A DNA stretch of 64,000 nt from Desmodus rotundus (GCF_022682495.2 NC_071399.1:8165342-8229341), one strand, 5' to 3'. Shown: positions 1 through 13,183, numbered from the stretch's first letter. The notes: generated from the letters alone by a model not told the origin. Numbers and translations: made by a program.

Positions 1-1540
1 TGCACACAGGGGACAGGCCTGGATGGCATTGCAAAGGCTTTGAGCCCAGGGCCACTCAAGTCACACCTGATGGAAGGTGATTTGGATATTGGAGCCTGAC
101 CTTCACCAAATGGATGGACTCCTTCAAAGGAAAAAAAAATCAGCATTTTCCTTAGGATATAAAAACTTAGATTTTTGAAACATAATCAACATTATGCAAC
201 ATTACTCAGCATATAAAGAACCAGGATAATCTTCATTTGCATAGGAAAGGACAGCCAGTCATCAGTGGACAATGCTGAGGTGTCACATATTGGAATTATT
301 AGACAAAGACTTTAAATCAGCTGTTACAATTATGGTCCAAGACGTGCACTTAAACTCTAGTGAAAAGAATGGGAAAGTAGACTGGAAAGGAACAGAGGAT
401 ATAATGTAGAGCCAAGTGGGAATTTTGGAACTGAAATATATAGTAACCAAAATTTAAAATGTATGGATGGGCTCAATAACAGAATGAAGTCAGTGGACTT
501 GAAGATGGATCAATAGAAATTATCCAATATCGACCACAGAGAATAAAAGATTGAAAAAATAGTAAACAGAGCCTCAGGGTACATGAGACAAAACCAAAAA
601 TGTCTACCATCTGCGTCATCAAAGAGCTCTGGTGTGATTTGAAAAAGTATGAAGAACTAATGGCTAACACTTCCTAAACTCAGTAAAAGATACAAACTTT
701 TAGGCCCAAGAAGCCCTACTAATCCTAAGCAGGATAACAAAGAAATTCATACTCAGACACATCATAAGCTGCTGAAAACTAAAAGGAGAAAAATCTTGAA
801 AGCAGCTGGAGAAAAAACGGTATATGCTACACAGTAGAGCCCGATGAATGCAGATTTTTCATTAGAAACCACAACAGCCACTGTGAAGTGGAACAGTATT
901 TTTAAAGTATCCAGTGAACCTATCTTTCAGATAAGAAGGTGAAGTAATGATATTTTCAGATAAAATAAAACAAAAACATGCACTGCCAGATCTACTCTCA
1001 AAGAAATGCCGACAGACAGAAGATGACCAGAGGAAAACTTGGAGCATCAGGAGCGGGAGGAAAGCGAGAATGGTGAATATCTCAATCTGTATAATGAACC
1101 AATCTTCTCTTTGTATAATGAGGGAAAACAAATGTGACATAGGGAGTTTTCAGTGTATGTAGAATAACGCATATGACAACGATAACATAAAGAAAGGGGG
1201 GTAAAGGGCCATTGTAATGTAAGGTTTATCACTTGAGGTAGTAAAGTATTAGTTCTGAGTAGATTGTGAAACGTATGTATACTGAAGTGCTGAAAACACT
1301 ATGTAAAGAAATATGTTAAGAGCTCAATAGATCAATTAGAATAGAATATTAAAAACATTCACTTAGTCCAAGGGAAAGTAGGAAAGGAAGATAGAAGAGC
1401 AAAATGATGGCAGAAACATAAAACAAATAATAAAATGGTCACTCTAAAGCCCAACATTTAAAAAGCACATTGAACATAAGTCATCTAAACATGACAAATA
1501 ACAGATTGTCAGAGTGGATTTTTTTTTAAATGGCAAAAGG

Positions 1541-1734
1541 TCCTGGCTGGGTGGCTCAGTTGGCTGGAGTGTTGTCCCATACACCATAAGGTTGGGGGTT
1601 TGAATCCTGGTCAAGACACATACCTAGGTTGCTGGTTTGATCCTTGGTCAGAGGCAACCTATTGATGTTTCTCTCTCTCTCTCCCTTCCTTTCCCTCTAA
1701 AATAAAAGCATGTCCATGGGTGAGGATTTTTAAA
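1541..1734 (+). mobile_element. VES/Rhin-type tRNA-derived SINE with target duplication
   Basis: The head (tcctggctgggtggctcag) carries a tRNA-like A box (tGGCTCAGTTGG) and a B box (ggtttgaatcc). These are followed by the second VES motif (ggcaacctattgatg), a CT-rich tract and a tail ending tgggtgaggatttt. This is the typical bat SINE layout. The 13-nt flanks aaatggcaaaagg (1528-1540) and aaatagcaaaagg (1735-1747) differ at one base and look like a target-site duplication. It lies inside the old L1. Confidence 0.85.
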
Positions 1735-1911
1735 AAATAGCAAAAGGATATGTTGTCTGCAAGTAATACATTTTAAATACAGTGACATGTGTAGGTTAAA
1801 AGTAAAAAGTAAAAAGAAACACTAATTGAAAGAAACACTAAAAGAAACACACCAACACTAATTAAAAGAAAGTTTGAGGGGCCATATCAATGCCAGAAAA
1901 AGTAGACTTCA

Positions 1912-2131
1912 TTAAGAAAATTCTAACAATAGCCAGAGGGGAGGGGGGAAGGGACAGTGAGGAGAAGGGTTTTCAGGAACTACTATAAAGAACACATGGG
2001 CAAAACCAAGGGGGAGTGTGGAAGCAGGGGAGGGAGGTGGGTTTGGCTGGGTGGGGTAGAGGGCTGGGGAGAAAATGCAGACAACTGTAATTGAACAACA
2101 ATAAAATAAATAAATAAATAAATAAATAAAA
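1912..2131 (+). mobile_element. 5'-truncated L1 3' end, bat type, with 17-bp target duplication
   Basis: A 220-bp insert carries the G-rich laurasiatherian/bat L1 3' UTR (aactactataaagaacacat, then gggaggtgggtttggctggg). It ends caactgtaattgaacaac and an (AAAT)n-type tail at 2102-2130. The 17-mer agaaaaagtagacttca occurs exactly at 1895-1911 and 2132-2148, the target-site duplication of L1 retrotransposition. It interrupts the old L1 and is the youngest-looking insertion in this cluster. Confidence 0.9.
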
Positions 2132-2236
2132 AGAAAAAGTAGACTTCAGAGCAAGAAAAATTACCTGGGATAAAGAGGAGCATTAATAAAAATCAATGGG
2201 TCAGTTCAGCAAGATGGCATTAAAACGTGTATCTAC

Positions 2237-3455
2237 CTCTTATGCTGTACACAAAATGGAATGACAGATGCCAACCTAAGACCCGAAACTCGAAAACTCT
2301 TAGAAGAAAACATAGAGGAAAAGCTAGCTTCATGACGTTGGTCTTAGCAGTGACTTCAATCACTGTCATTGGGTATGACACCAGAAGCACAGTCAACAGT
2401 AGCAAAGTCAGACAAATCGGACTAAATAGAACTAAAAAGCTCCTGTACAGCAAAGGAAATAATCAGCAGGGTAAAACGGCAGCCTATAGAGTGGAAGAAA
2501 ATACACATAAACCATGTATCTGATAAGGGGGGTTAATTTCCAAAATATAAAGGAATTCCTATAACTCAATACCAAAAACACAACAAAACAAAATAAAACC
2601 CCAAAAGTAATAACCTGATTAAAAAATGGGCAGATGTGAATAGACATTTCTCCAAAGACAGACAAATGGCCAAGAGGAATATGAAAAGATGCTCAACGTC
2701 ACTAATCATCAAGGAAATGCAAATCAAAACCACAATGAGATATCACCTTGTACTTGTTAGGATAGCTTTTAGCTAAAATAACAATAATAATAATAATAAT
2801 AAAGGCAAGGGTTGGCAAGGATGTGGAGAAATTAAAACTCTTGTGCACTGTCAGTGGGAATGCAAAATGGTGCAGCAGCTATGGAAAACACTATGAAGTT
2901 TTCTCATAAATTAAATAGAGAGCTACCCTCTGATCCAGAAATCCAACTTCTGGGTATTTATCCAAAAGAATTGGAAGCAGGACCTTCGAGAGCTGTCAAG
3001 CATCCCCTGTTCCTTGCATCACTGTCCCCGGTCGTCTTCCGGCAGATAAATGGGTAAAGCAAACATGGGATGCATATACCGTGGTGTATATTGAGCCTTA
3101 AAGCAGAAAGAAATCTTAAAATAGGCAGCAACACGGGTGAGCCGTGAGGATATTGTACGAAGTGAAGTAAGACAGTCACACACAAGGGAATACTGCAGGA
3201 TTGCACCCATACGAGATATCTCAAAGGTCAGACGCATAGAGGCCAAGAATGGAATGGTGGTTGCCAGAGGCCGGGGGAGGGGGGAATCAGTTGCTAATCA
3301 ACACGCAGAAACTTTCATTCATACAAGCTGAATGAGTTCTGGAGTTCTGATATGCGACATTGCACCTGTAGATAACAGTACTGTATTTATTGTAAACTTA
3401 AAGATCTGTTAGGTGGATAGACTTCATGTTAAGTGTTCTTATAAAAAAATTTTTT
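2237..3455 (+). mobile_element. 5'-truncated L1 (ORF2 C-terminus and 3' UTR) nested in the older L1
   Basis: It matches the ORF2 C-terminal region of mammalian L1: segments such as tctgataagg, aaaaatgggcagatgtgaat and acatttctccaaag, then the aaggatgtggagaaatt region. Beyond about 3050 it passes into a degenerate 3' UTR. An (AAT)n stretch lies at 2782-2803. The older L1 stops at cgtgtatctacc (about 2225-2236) and resumes with tgtatgtatctaac (about 3478), consistent with an eroded duplication. Stops are frequent and the copy is inactive. Confidence 0.75.
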
Positions 3456-5713
3456 TCAAAAAGAGAATATTAAAAATGTATGTATCTAACAACAAAGCTT
3501 CAATGTATAGGAGGTAAAAATAGAACTGAAAGGAGAAATGGGTAATTATGGTTGGGGACTGCAACACGTCTCTCTTAGTCATCAATAGAACAAGTACATA
3601 GAAAACCATAAAGATAAACAAGAACTGAACAACACTCTCAAACGAGGAGGTCGAATTGGCCTTTATAAAATATTCCTCCTCAAAATAGCAGAATATGCAT
3701 TCCTTTCAAATCCTCAGAGATCATTCACAAAGATAGATGAGAGCCTGAGACATAAAACAAACCTAAAAGCAGTTAAAAAAAATTGAAATAATCCAAAGTA
3801 TGTTATTTTACCACAATGGAATTTAACTAGAAATCAACAACAGAAAGATAACCAATAAATCCCCAAATACCAGGAAATTAGACAATGTGTTTCTAAGTAA
3901 TCCATGGATCAAAGAAGAAGTCTCAGGGCAAGTAGAAAGTATTTTGAGGTGAACAAAAATGGAAATACAACACCCCACAATTCATATGAAGCAGACAAAG
4001 CAGGGCTTAGAGGGAAATGCAAAGATTAAATGCTTATGTTAGAAAAGAGAAAGAGATCTGTAATGAACAGTAAGCTTTCACCTAAAGCAACTAGAAAGGG
4101 AAGCACAAAATAAATCCAAAGCAAGCAGGAGGAACGAAATAATGAAGAGTAGATATCAATGAACTTGAAAAAAAATCAATGGAGAAAACCAATGAAGTCA
4201 AAAGCTGGTTCTTTAAAAACAGCAAGAAAATTGATCAACCTGTAGCCAAATTGACGAGGAAATAAGAAGATACAAATTATAAACATTAGGTGTGAAAAAG
4301 GGCATATCTCTACAGCCTCCACAGAGACTAAAAGTATGATAAGTGTCTGTGCGCACATAAATTCAGCAATTCAGATCAAATGGACCAAATCCTAGAAAAA
4401 ACATCCTATCAAAACTCACTCAAGAAAGGATAGATTACCTGAACAGTCCTATATCTTTTAAATACATTTAATTCATAGTTAAAATTTTACCCCAAGAAAC
4501 TGAAACCCCAAAACTCCAGAACCAGGTAGTTTCAATGAAGAAGTCTACCAAACATTTACGGAAGAAATACGACCAATTTGATATGGTCTTTTATAGAAAA
4601 TAAAAGAGGAGGTAACACTTCCCAACTGAGTTTATGAAACCAGACAGATAGTATAATACAGGAAAACTGCAGACCAAAGTTCCTCATAAACATAAATGTA
4701 AAAACTCCCCCAAACATTAGCAAATTGAATCCAGTGATATATAAAAGAATAATAAACCATGATCCAATGGGGATTAGCCCTGGAATGCAAAGCTAATTCA
4801 GTATTTGAAAATCAATTAATGTAATCCACTATTTTAACAGACTAAAGAAGAAAAATCACATGGTAATATCAATTGATTCAGAAAAAACAGTTGATAAAAT
4901 TCAACGTACTTTTATGATTAAAAGCTCTTAATCTAGGAATAAAAGGCAACTCCCTTAATGTAGAATAGAGAACATCTACAAAACCCTGCAGCTAACATCA
5001 TACTTAATAAAGACTGACTACTCTAACCTTTAGGTTAGGGACGAGACAAGGTGTCCACTTTTATCGTTCTTGTTCAAAAATCGTACTAAAATTCCTTAAA
5101 AAAGAACTAAAAGACAAATGGCGAGAAACTGTCCCTATTTGCAGGCAACATGACTGACTACCTAGAGAACCCCAAGACGTAAACAAAAAGTTCCTGGAAC
5201 CGCATTGCAGGTTGGATTGTACGGCTGTACAGCCAATCGGGAAAACAGTGTGGCCGTCTCTTATAAAGGTGTGTAAAGGCACGCCCACCTGTACCATATG
5301 GCCCAGCCATCCTGCTCCTAGTGTGTGCAATGTGATGGGTTTCAGTAGCTCTGTGCTCAGTGGTAGAAGCCCGTTTCCAAAGGTTACATACTGGACGTTT
5401 CCATGTACGTGACGTTCTGGGAACGACAAAACAGTAGGGACAAGGAGCATCTGGGTTGTTCCCATGGGCTGGGGTGTACAAGGAGCGTCATGCACATCTG
5501 GGGGTGGGGGGACTGTTCTCTCTCACCCTGTCCTGATCGGGGTGGTGGTTACACAAGCCTACATATGTGTTAAAACTCATAGAGCTTGTACATCAAGCAA
5601 GGCCTTGATTTTGTACATGTGAACTTCTAAAATTATGTTTAAAAATGATAGGTTTTCAAGGTGAAAGTGAATGGTATCTGAGGTTCTTGTGATTGCTTAT
5701 TGATTAACTAGAT

Positions 5714-6034
5714 CAGTGCTGTCCAATAGAACTTTGTGTGGTGATAGAAATTGTCTCCCCTGGGTGGGGCAAAAGTACGTTTACAGTTGTGAGTACACAC
5801 AACACAATTTATTCTTGTATTATTATTCTTTCATGATTGTATTGTTTTCCATAGGAGCCACTGTAAACCTACTTTTGCCCCACCCTGTATATGCCGTGCC
5901 CAATGTGGTGAATACTTGTGTAGCTACTGAGCACTTGAAATAGAGGACCTAAATTTTTAATTTGATTTAATGTACATTAACTGCAAGTGAAATAGCCATG
6001 CATGGCTAATAGCTACTGTGTTGGCTAGAGCAAA
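5714..6034 (+). mobile_element. MER5A-like hAT MITE, split by another MITE
   Basis: The left end begins cagtgctgtccaatagaac, the familiar terminus of MER5A (hAT-Charlie, non-autonomous). The right part reads gtgaatacttgtgtagctac, then gagcacttgaaat, and ends in the inverted-repeat region near gctaatagctactgtgttgg. A 128-bp element sits between the halves at 5760-5887. Confidence 0.8.
5760..5887. mobile_element. Mariner-type MITE with 27-28 bp terminal inverted repeats
   Basis: The left end ctgggtggggcaaaagtacg followed by tttacagt is the inverted repeat of the right end (actgtaaacctacttttgcc, then ccaccctg), with one or two mismatches. The element is 128 bp long, AT-rich inside and without coding sequence. 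TA follows the right end, as expected for Tc1/mariner insertion. It interrupts the MER5A-like element and is therefore younger. Related GGGGCAAAAGT-ended mariners are known in bats and some other mammals. Confidence 0.82.
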
Positions 6035-7814
6035 TATTGGTGGTTGAGTAATCACTGCGATCCTGGATAGCGCAGAAAGTTCATTTGTATCCATTTATTA
6101 CAGAGAGACGAAAGAGAATGTGACTGCGTTGTATTCTTTGACATCAGGCCGTTATGATTGCCCCCAGGCCCCCGGTTTTGTAAGCACTTTATGTACACGG
6201 AGGGATGACCCAACCTCCGTGAGATGCCGGGCGGAGGGACGCGGAGGACTGACCTAGAGTCAGCTCCGGAAGACAGTGGATGAGTAGACGTTGGTGACAA
6301 TGAACGTGTAGAGGAAGCTAAAGCCCAGCTGCTGTGGGTTTTGGGAGTCAACCCTTATTTGACCGTGTTAGGTGCCGAAATCACTGTTTTGGGTGCTGGA
6401 AATAGAGTCTGAACCCTGGTCACTTTCCAGTCAGTGGAAACGGAAATGGAGGAGACATTCGGAGTCCGTCCAGGTCAATGGAAGGGGCCGGGGCGCAGCA
6501 CGTGGAAGGCCCCTCCGCTTGCCCGAAGCGTGTGTCGCGTCGCTCGCCCCTCCCAGCCTGGCACTGCGGGGACAGCCCGGGCACAGCGAGTTGTGCTGGA
6601 AGTGTTCGGCCAGTATTTCTTCGCTTTACACTCCGTCTGCGCTTAGTTGGCAGTAACTTTTCCCCCTCGTATTCATGGTTTTTTTGGGAAAATATTGTGA
6701 TACTTTCTTTTCATGTGTGTTTACTTTTCATTCCTTAGTTAATTGGAAACGCCTTGAGGTCAGAGGTTAGTTCTATAGATAGGTCTCCTTTATAAAACTA
6801 TGGCAGCCTTGGCAACTTTCATATTTTTTTTTCCTTGATTTCATCGCACAGAGGAGGAATGCAACCCACAGAGGGGATCACTTGGCCATAATTAAATAAG
6901 CCAGTGATAAAGTAATTCAGTTTCTCAGGCCCTTGACTTTCTAACTAGTTCCAGCTAGAACAGATCATAGGGCTTAATAACGATATATCTTTCAAGCTGC
7001 GACAATACTGACGATAACTTTGAGAACTGATTGGGAAACACCATTTCCAGGTGTGTTTTCAGATGTAGTGTTGCTTGTCACGTTGGGGGCATATTTGCCT
7101 CCCGGGACCGGGGCTTGCACTGTAGGTTTATTCATACAACCTCACTTTCAACGTGGACAGTCTGCCTAGAGGGTTGGTTCACTTGGAAAATTTGGAAAGT
7201 AACGTTGAATGATGTTCAATGGAAACAATTTTTTAAATGTTTGCTATTAAGACAAAAAGCAATGTATTGCAGAATATAATATATAGCTGCATGAATTTCA
7301 GGGACACTTTAAAGAATCTTCTTTTTTCTTGCCTATTGTGGGCTTCTGTGGACATACCTTCACTACCCTCTGCGGTAGAAAGTACTAAGGAGAAATGTCT
7401 GAGGTATACGCAACTGTGTTTTTGGCCAGGAGGTTAGAAATGACCAGTCCACAAATCCAACTACTGTAATGAAATTATAATGGAAAAGAGTAACATTTCC
7501 TTTTCCTGTGCTTTCCCACAGTTTCCGTACCATTTACTGTCAAAACTTCAATTTTAAAATCTGTCTTTTTAAATGAAAACTCCCAGGTTCTCACTTCCAT
7601 CTTTCCCTTCCTTGTCTTCTTTGGACATTAATGAGAAGAACTAAGAGCAGAAAAGGAATGCATACTATCGTGAGTTCAGTATGGAGACTTGGATATCTGC
7701 CTACTTCATTTATAATACCTTAACCACAGTGCATCTGGAGAGGCCTTAGGGTTCCATTTTCTTCCAGTAGACTTTACAAGGTGCTGTGGGGTGATGGAGA
7801 GATGTCTGCACTGA

Positions 7815-7960
7815 GACCCCAGAGACCTGGGTGCCAGTTCTGGCTTTGCGACAGCTCTTTGTAACCTTGGGCAAGTCATCTTCCCCATTTGGACCCTAGG
7901 ATTGATTATCTTCAGTCAAATAATAAATACTAGATGCCTTTCAGTGTCTCCTACAGCTCT
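7815..7960 (+). repeat. MIR SINE fragment
   Basis: The segment gtgccagttctggctttgcg, then accttgggcaagtcatc, matches the MIR 3' half in consensus orientation. It is old and diverged. Confidence 0.7.
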
Positions 7961-8739
7961 AACATGTCCTTATTCTGTTTCTCAGCCTATGAGAATTGAC
8001 CTTATCTGAAGACTTTTTAGAACTTTAGTGACTAATACAGAGCAACCCTGTTCTACACTCTGTGTTCACATGGATGCTCCCTGATACTTGTAGGGATACC
8101 AAGGGTATTTGGTCTTCACATATTTAGTTTCCTAGTCTATCCTGTAGCATCTAACTCAACTTTAATTGAAGTTATTTCTTCTACCATAATAGAATAGCAC
8201 TTAACTGGTAAATCCTGGGCTCTATGGGCCTTGAAAACGTTGGAACTTTCTGTTTTTTTAAAACACTTCCACTGAATTTTTAATTTGTGTCTTTTTATCA
8301 GCTTTCATGCAACTGGGAAAGTCTGACCTGTTATTGGGGCCCAGGGCTTCTCTTCAGAGGACTTCTCCTCCTCCTCTTATTTCTCACCTTGAACTACTAT
8401 TCCACCCTGGGCACTACTCTGAATGTCAGACTGTCCCCAAAGCACAGACTGTCTTTTGGGTAGATTACGGGCAAGTAGCATTCGGTGTACGTGATATTTC
8501 TGGAAGTGAATTTCTGACAATATCCTAACATGCCGGAAATTTTGGACACTTCCTCTGTGAAACAGAAACAAATTTCCTATCTCTGTGCCCCTCTCTGTTC
8601 CTTGTTTAAGGTGCACTCGCTGCATCTTGATAAGGATCTCACAATAGGCTCTCACAATAAGGATCTCACAATATTTCGTTGTCCCCGTAATTTCTTACCT
8701 TCTCCCTTTGGATGCATCCTACACCCTGTTGCCAGAGCA

Positions 8740-9130
8740 ACCTAAACTTTCAGCCTCAGTGGTACCACACCCCTGTAAAAACCCCAAATGCCTTTCTCCT
8801 ATCATTTCATCTTCTTCCAAATCTTCTGTCAGCCTGACTGTCTCTTTGGCTTAATCTCTACCCATGTCCTTGACATGTCTTACCACGCTAGCCAAGCTGG
8901 GTGACCACCAGAACCGTTCCCCAGAGCGTCTGCACTCCTGAACCCACGTGATCTCTGTGCACACTGCTTCTCTGGCTGGAAAGACACCCCCTTCTTTTCT
9001 CTCCCTTCTCCTTTACTCACTCACCTTTGGGGCCCACCTCACCTGCCACATTCTTCCTAAAGCACTGGCCAGTTCCCGCAGTGTTTCCTCACCATCTCTC
9101 TCTTGTAGGAGAAATAATCATCTTTTGGGG
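8740..9130 (+). repeat. L2-like LINE fragment
   Basis: C/T-rich sequence with phrases typical of L2 3' ends (cttggcttaatctc-like, then ctgcactcctgaac and ctgcttctctggctgg). No open frame of interest. Assignment is by overall resemblance only. Confidence 0.45.
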
Positions 9131-11029
9131 GTTGTTGTTCTCATAGTATCTTTCCCTTGAATGACTCACAGAACGACTCAGATGCTGATGCAAGACTGAG
9201 GAGATGCTATAACATCCTCATCTCTATTCTGACCTCAGCAACAAGCAGTGTCTTCAGCGTTGCATTTAGTGCATGTTTGTTGGCTTGAACTACATTGAAT
9301 TAGGGTGGTTTAGTATAAGATTGCTACAGGCTAGGATCTTTTCCTCCCCTATTGCTATATTTTGGCAAAGGGGAGAGAGTCTTGGCGTTGCAGACTTCTG
9401 CATGCTGACGGGGGGCAGAGAAATCCCTGGTGAAAGAGCATCTGACCATGCAGTCCACATGAGCTTCCATGAGTTTATAAATACTTGTTTTGGAGAACAT
9501 GGGGTTCACATCGGGTAATGCTTCTTAGGGAGGAGACTTAGTAATGGCTATAACAAATGCCAAGTGAAATTCATTGCACATTTAAGGTGGGTCATTTTCT
9601 TATCCATTAAACACTGTTCTTGATCTGCTATTAAACCATCCTTCTTACCTCCTTTCCCTCAACTCCCCAGTATGAATCCTCCACCCCAGGCAGGCCCACC
9701 TCCTGTTTCCTCACCTCCCTTGCATCAGTACCCCCATACCTGGGTTCATTCTTTCTTTGTCCAGCTCATTCATTCATTCATTCATTCTGTACATATTTAT
9801 TTGGTGCCTACCATTGGCTAGGCACTTTTCAGGAATACATGTGTAAACACAAAGCATGTAAAAACCTCTCTTTTCTAGGAACTCCTGTTTCAACCCAGGG
9901 CATGCCTTTTCTCTTTTCTCTCATCTCTCCAGGTCCTAGGTCAAGTTTGCCTTTCCCTGGAAGCCACTCCTCACTGTTTCAACCGAGGTTCTTTCTCCTG
10001 AATTCTTAGGGGTGCCTGCTATCTGATCCTCTCTTTTGACAAACATTGTCTTGTATCCTTTGTGCTTTTTAGGGTGAATATCTTTTCTCCTCACTTGCAC
10101 TGTAAGCTTCATGGCAGCAGAGACCACGTCACTGGTTCACGGGAAAGTTCGTATGTGCCCCTGCACAGGCTCTGCATTATCCAAACTGTCCTACACGTTT
10201 GCAGCTAGGCACCCAGTGAGTATTTTAATTGAGTTGAGGGTATGTATTGCTCTCTGCTTTATCAAGTACAGTAGCTCTGAGATTGTGCTAGGGCATTGGT
10301 CATCAAAGCATTTTTTTTTTAAAGATCCGGGATAGCTGTGTCACTGTATAGTGCTACTATGTAATCTTTTGCCAAGGGACCAGCCAAGCACAACCACTGC
10401 CCACACCTCGTCAACTGAGCAAATCACCTCTGCGATATGGTATATGATGTTTGTAAATCTTTACCGTAATGCTGAAGCTGTTATTAAAAGGAGCATGAGG
10501 CACCAGGGAGAGGAGGAGGACTGCTAATTGCATCTGCTGTTGATTCTTGAATCTGTCTCTCCATCAAAGACCGATATTTATAGTATCAGAGTGTCTTCTC
10601 GCCTTTATGGCTGTGTTAAGGCTAATGGGTGTTCATCAACAAACTCATCTTGGTGTTGGTAGGACCACAACGTGAGCTTATGGATACAGTTTTGACCAGT
10701 CAGTCACACTCAATTGCACGGTCGTTCAGCAGTGGTCTGTGGCCTGAGGCTGGAGGTCAGCCCACCGGGGGCTGCAGAACTGGGCAAACGCTGCCGCTAC
10801 AGAGACAGAGTCTGCGAGCTGAACCTCACGGACCTCACACGTTAGCGAAGTGAATGGGCTTCAAGTTAAATGTAAAAATTGAGCTAGAGGGTTTTTCCCC
10901 GCCAAAATTGTTGCTAGTGGTTATTTTATTATAATAGTCCAAAGGCAGAATGTCTGGTAGTTAAAAGCACCCAATGAATATTTTTAATTGATTTAAGGGT
11001 ATGTATTTTATTAAGGGTTTTATTAAGGG

Positions 11030-11180
11030 CCTTCTGCCCCAGGTTCAAATCCTGCCACTTACCAGCTGTGGGAGCCTGAGGAAGGCAGTTAATCTCACTT
11101 TAAAGTGGGACTAGTAACAGCACCTCCCTTATTGGGTCCTTGTCAAATTTAGATGAGTTTCCATACATGGGCATAGGAGA
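11030..11180 (+). repeat. MIR SINE fragment
   Basis: The segment aggttcaaatcctgccactt accag is followed by a variant of the ...gcagttaatctcac MIR tail and a gggactagtaacagcacct stretch, in consensus orientation. Confidence 0.65.
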
Positions 11181-13126
11181 CCTATAAATAGAGAGAAACA
11201 TACACGTTTGGATATTAGAAAATTTGAATACATTTTTCTTTGTATTTTTCCATCTCTTTTCTTTGAGTATTTGTTTTTTTTCCCTTTATCCACTTATCTA
11301 AACTTTTCTATATCATAGAGGGAACTTGAATTTTTAGCTGTCAAGAAGTGGCCTAATAACCTAGAGGTTCCCAGAGGCCCTTACATCGCTAGGGCCCAAG
11401 ATATCCCTAGTTACACGTTCATTTTCAGTCCATTTGTTACGTGGTTACATCATTGCTTTCTGAAGGTGCAGGTGTTTGTGAGGTACACTCTCTGACCTTA
11501 TAGCCACCAGACTATGCCCGACAGGAACAGGCTGAGTTAGGTGGATTTATAACTAACGACACAGCCAAACTCAAAGACAGCTGAGTCACGGTGAGCTGCT
11601 GGGGTAGGAGGCCTGGGTGCTGGGCCACCGGCTCAGTGTAAAGAATGGACAGGAACCTGGGTGGCCCAGCAAAGGAGAGCAAATCATACATCCAAAGGGA
11701 AAATCAAGAACAAGCCATTTATGATGAAACATACAAGGCATAGTTGATGAGGCTTCTCTTTTTCAAGTGCATAAATGAGACCTGATCTCATAGCAGTTCC
11801 TGTGAAGGAGTTCCCTGGGGAGCTGACAGTGTGGCACAATAGCCAATAACCTACTGTTGTCTTAGACCATGTGACTATCGAGTCCAGAACCAGGGAGAGG
11901 ACAGGGCCATTGGTAGAACTCGGCCGGAGTACATGAGGTTCTTTGTACAACATTTGAAGAGGGGAATCGACATGCATGAGCGGGAGCCAACCGTGGAAAC
12001 CATGAGGGCAGAGGATTTGCAAGTGTCAGATGGTTGCAGGAGCTGAAGAAGCTTTGTTAATAATGCTGAGACCTAACGTATCAATGATCAGTGAATGAAC
12101 ATAGAGGGTGCATGTTTACTAAGGGTCCCAAACTGTGTCCAACTACAGAAGAAGTGATTTGGAACGGAGGGACTGGGCTAGTATTTGTAGATATGGGGTG
12201 AGTTGTGAACAGGAGAGACTTATACATTTTTCCGGCTTTTGGGGGATAGCATGGGGCTCACTGTGTAGGGTCACACCAGCAGGTGGCCGCTGGCTTGGAT
12301 AAGACCAGAGCTCTGCGGAAGGAGGTGTCTGAAGACGGGCTAAATCCCGGGAGTTAAGGGAAGATGTGATTCTGGTGGGAGTTTTGCTCTTCCCAGCCCT
12401 GGTTGTGCCCTGCGCTTTGTATTCCTTGTAACTTAGCTACTGTATCTGTGAGGATGTAGGAGAATTGGCTGTATAAATATCGTCTGCTACCCAAATCAGT
12501 TTAGTTTCTGAGTATGGGTTAATTTACTGGCATCTCTTTGGTTCCTGCATGGAGACAGTGAGAGGTGCCTGCTTTGGTATCATTTCTTTGGGGGGAGTTG
12601 GGGCAGTGTTATTACTGCTACAACAGAATTCTTTCTTTTCTGGGTGACTCTTTTCCTCTCAGACTCCATTTTTCTCCAGTTTTAATATGATTGCTGATAT
12701 CTCTATCATTCTCTCCAACTCCCACCCCCCTTTCCCTCTTGAGACATTTGTGTGATTTCTTGTACTCTAAATAGAGACAAATGGTTTTCTCTGTGGTTTT
12801 GCTGACATAAACTCCTCTGTATGTACATGTGTCTGTGTGTGTGTGTGAATATAATATGCACACGTGTATATGCAGGAGTTCTTCATTGTGGAGCAAATAA
12901 TGAGTACAGTGTGGTACACGCAGTGCAGAGAAGGGACGTTTTCCCACAGATATGTAAAGGTTTTATTTTTAAGTTACAGATCTTAGACAGAGACCTTTTT
13001 TCAAGGCTGATGAAGCAGCGATATAAAAAAATCTTATGAATCATACCTTCAGTTGTGTTGTGAGCTCAGGAGAGCCTCACGCTGAGAATGAGTTCCTGAC
13101 ATAGTGACCTCATTCCCAACGCCACC

Positions 13127-13149
13127 CCTCTCTCTCTCTCTCTCTCTCT

Positions 13150-13183
<34 letters not shown>

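Larger units (their letters stand above)
1..5660 (+). mobile_element. Old, decayed L1 LINE (ORF1 to 3' end), interrupted three times
   Basis: The + strand follows the L1M/HAL1 plan in order. The end of ORF1 is near 480-1040. Endonuclease-region sequence of ORF2 spans 1741-1894 and 2149-2236 and resumes at about 3460. Linker and early reverse-transcriptase sequence runs to about 5190, including a decayed version of the catalytic FADD region near 5130. After an internal deletion, ORF2-end and 3' UTR-like sequence runs from 5210 to 5650. Many stops and frameshifts make it inactive. The segments at 1541-1734, 1912-2131 and about 2237-3455 are younger insertions. The order and continuity across them show this was one element, although the subfamily is not assigned. 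Confidence 0.75.

Noticed and set aside
2220..2665. Several 70-100 codon ORFs on both strands
   Set aside because: They sit in the nested L1 ORF2 remnant, and short open stretches of decayed ORF2 explain them.
5061..5495. 144-codon minus-strand ORF
   Set aside because: It lies antisense across decayed L1 3' sequence and has no protein-like features.
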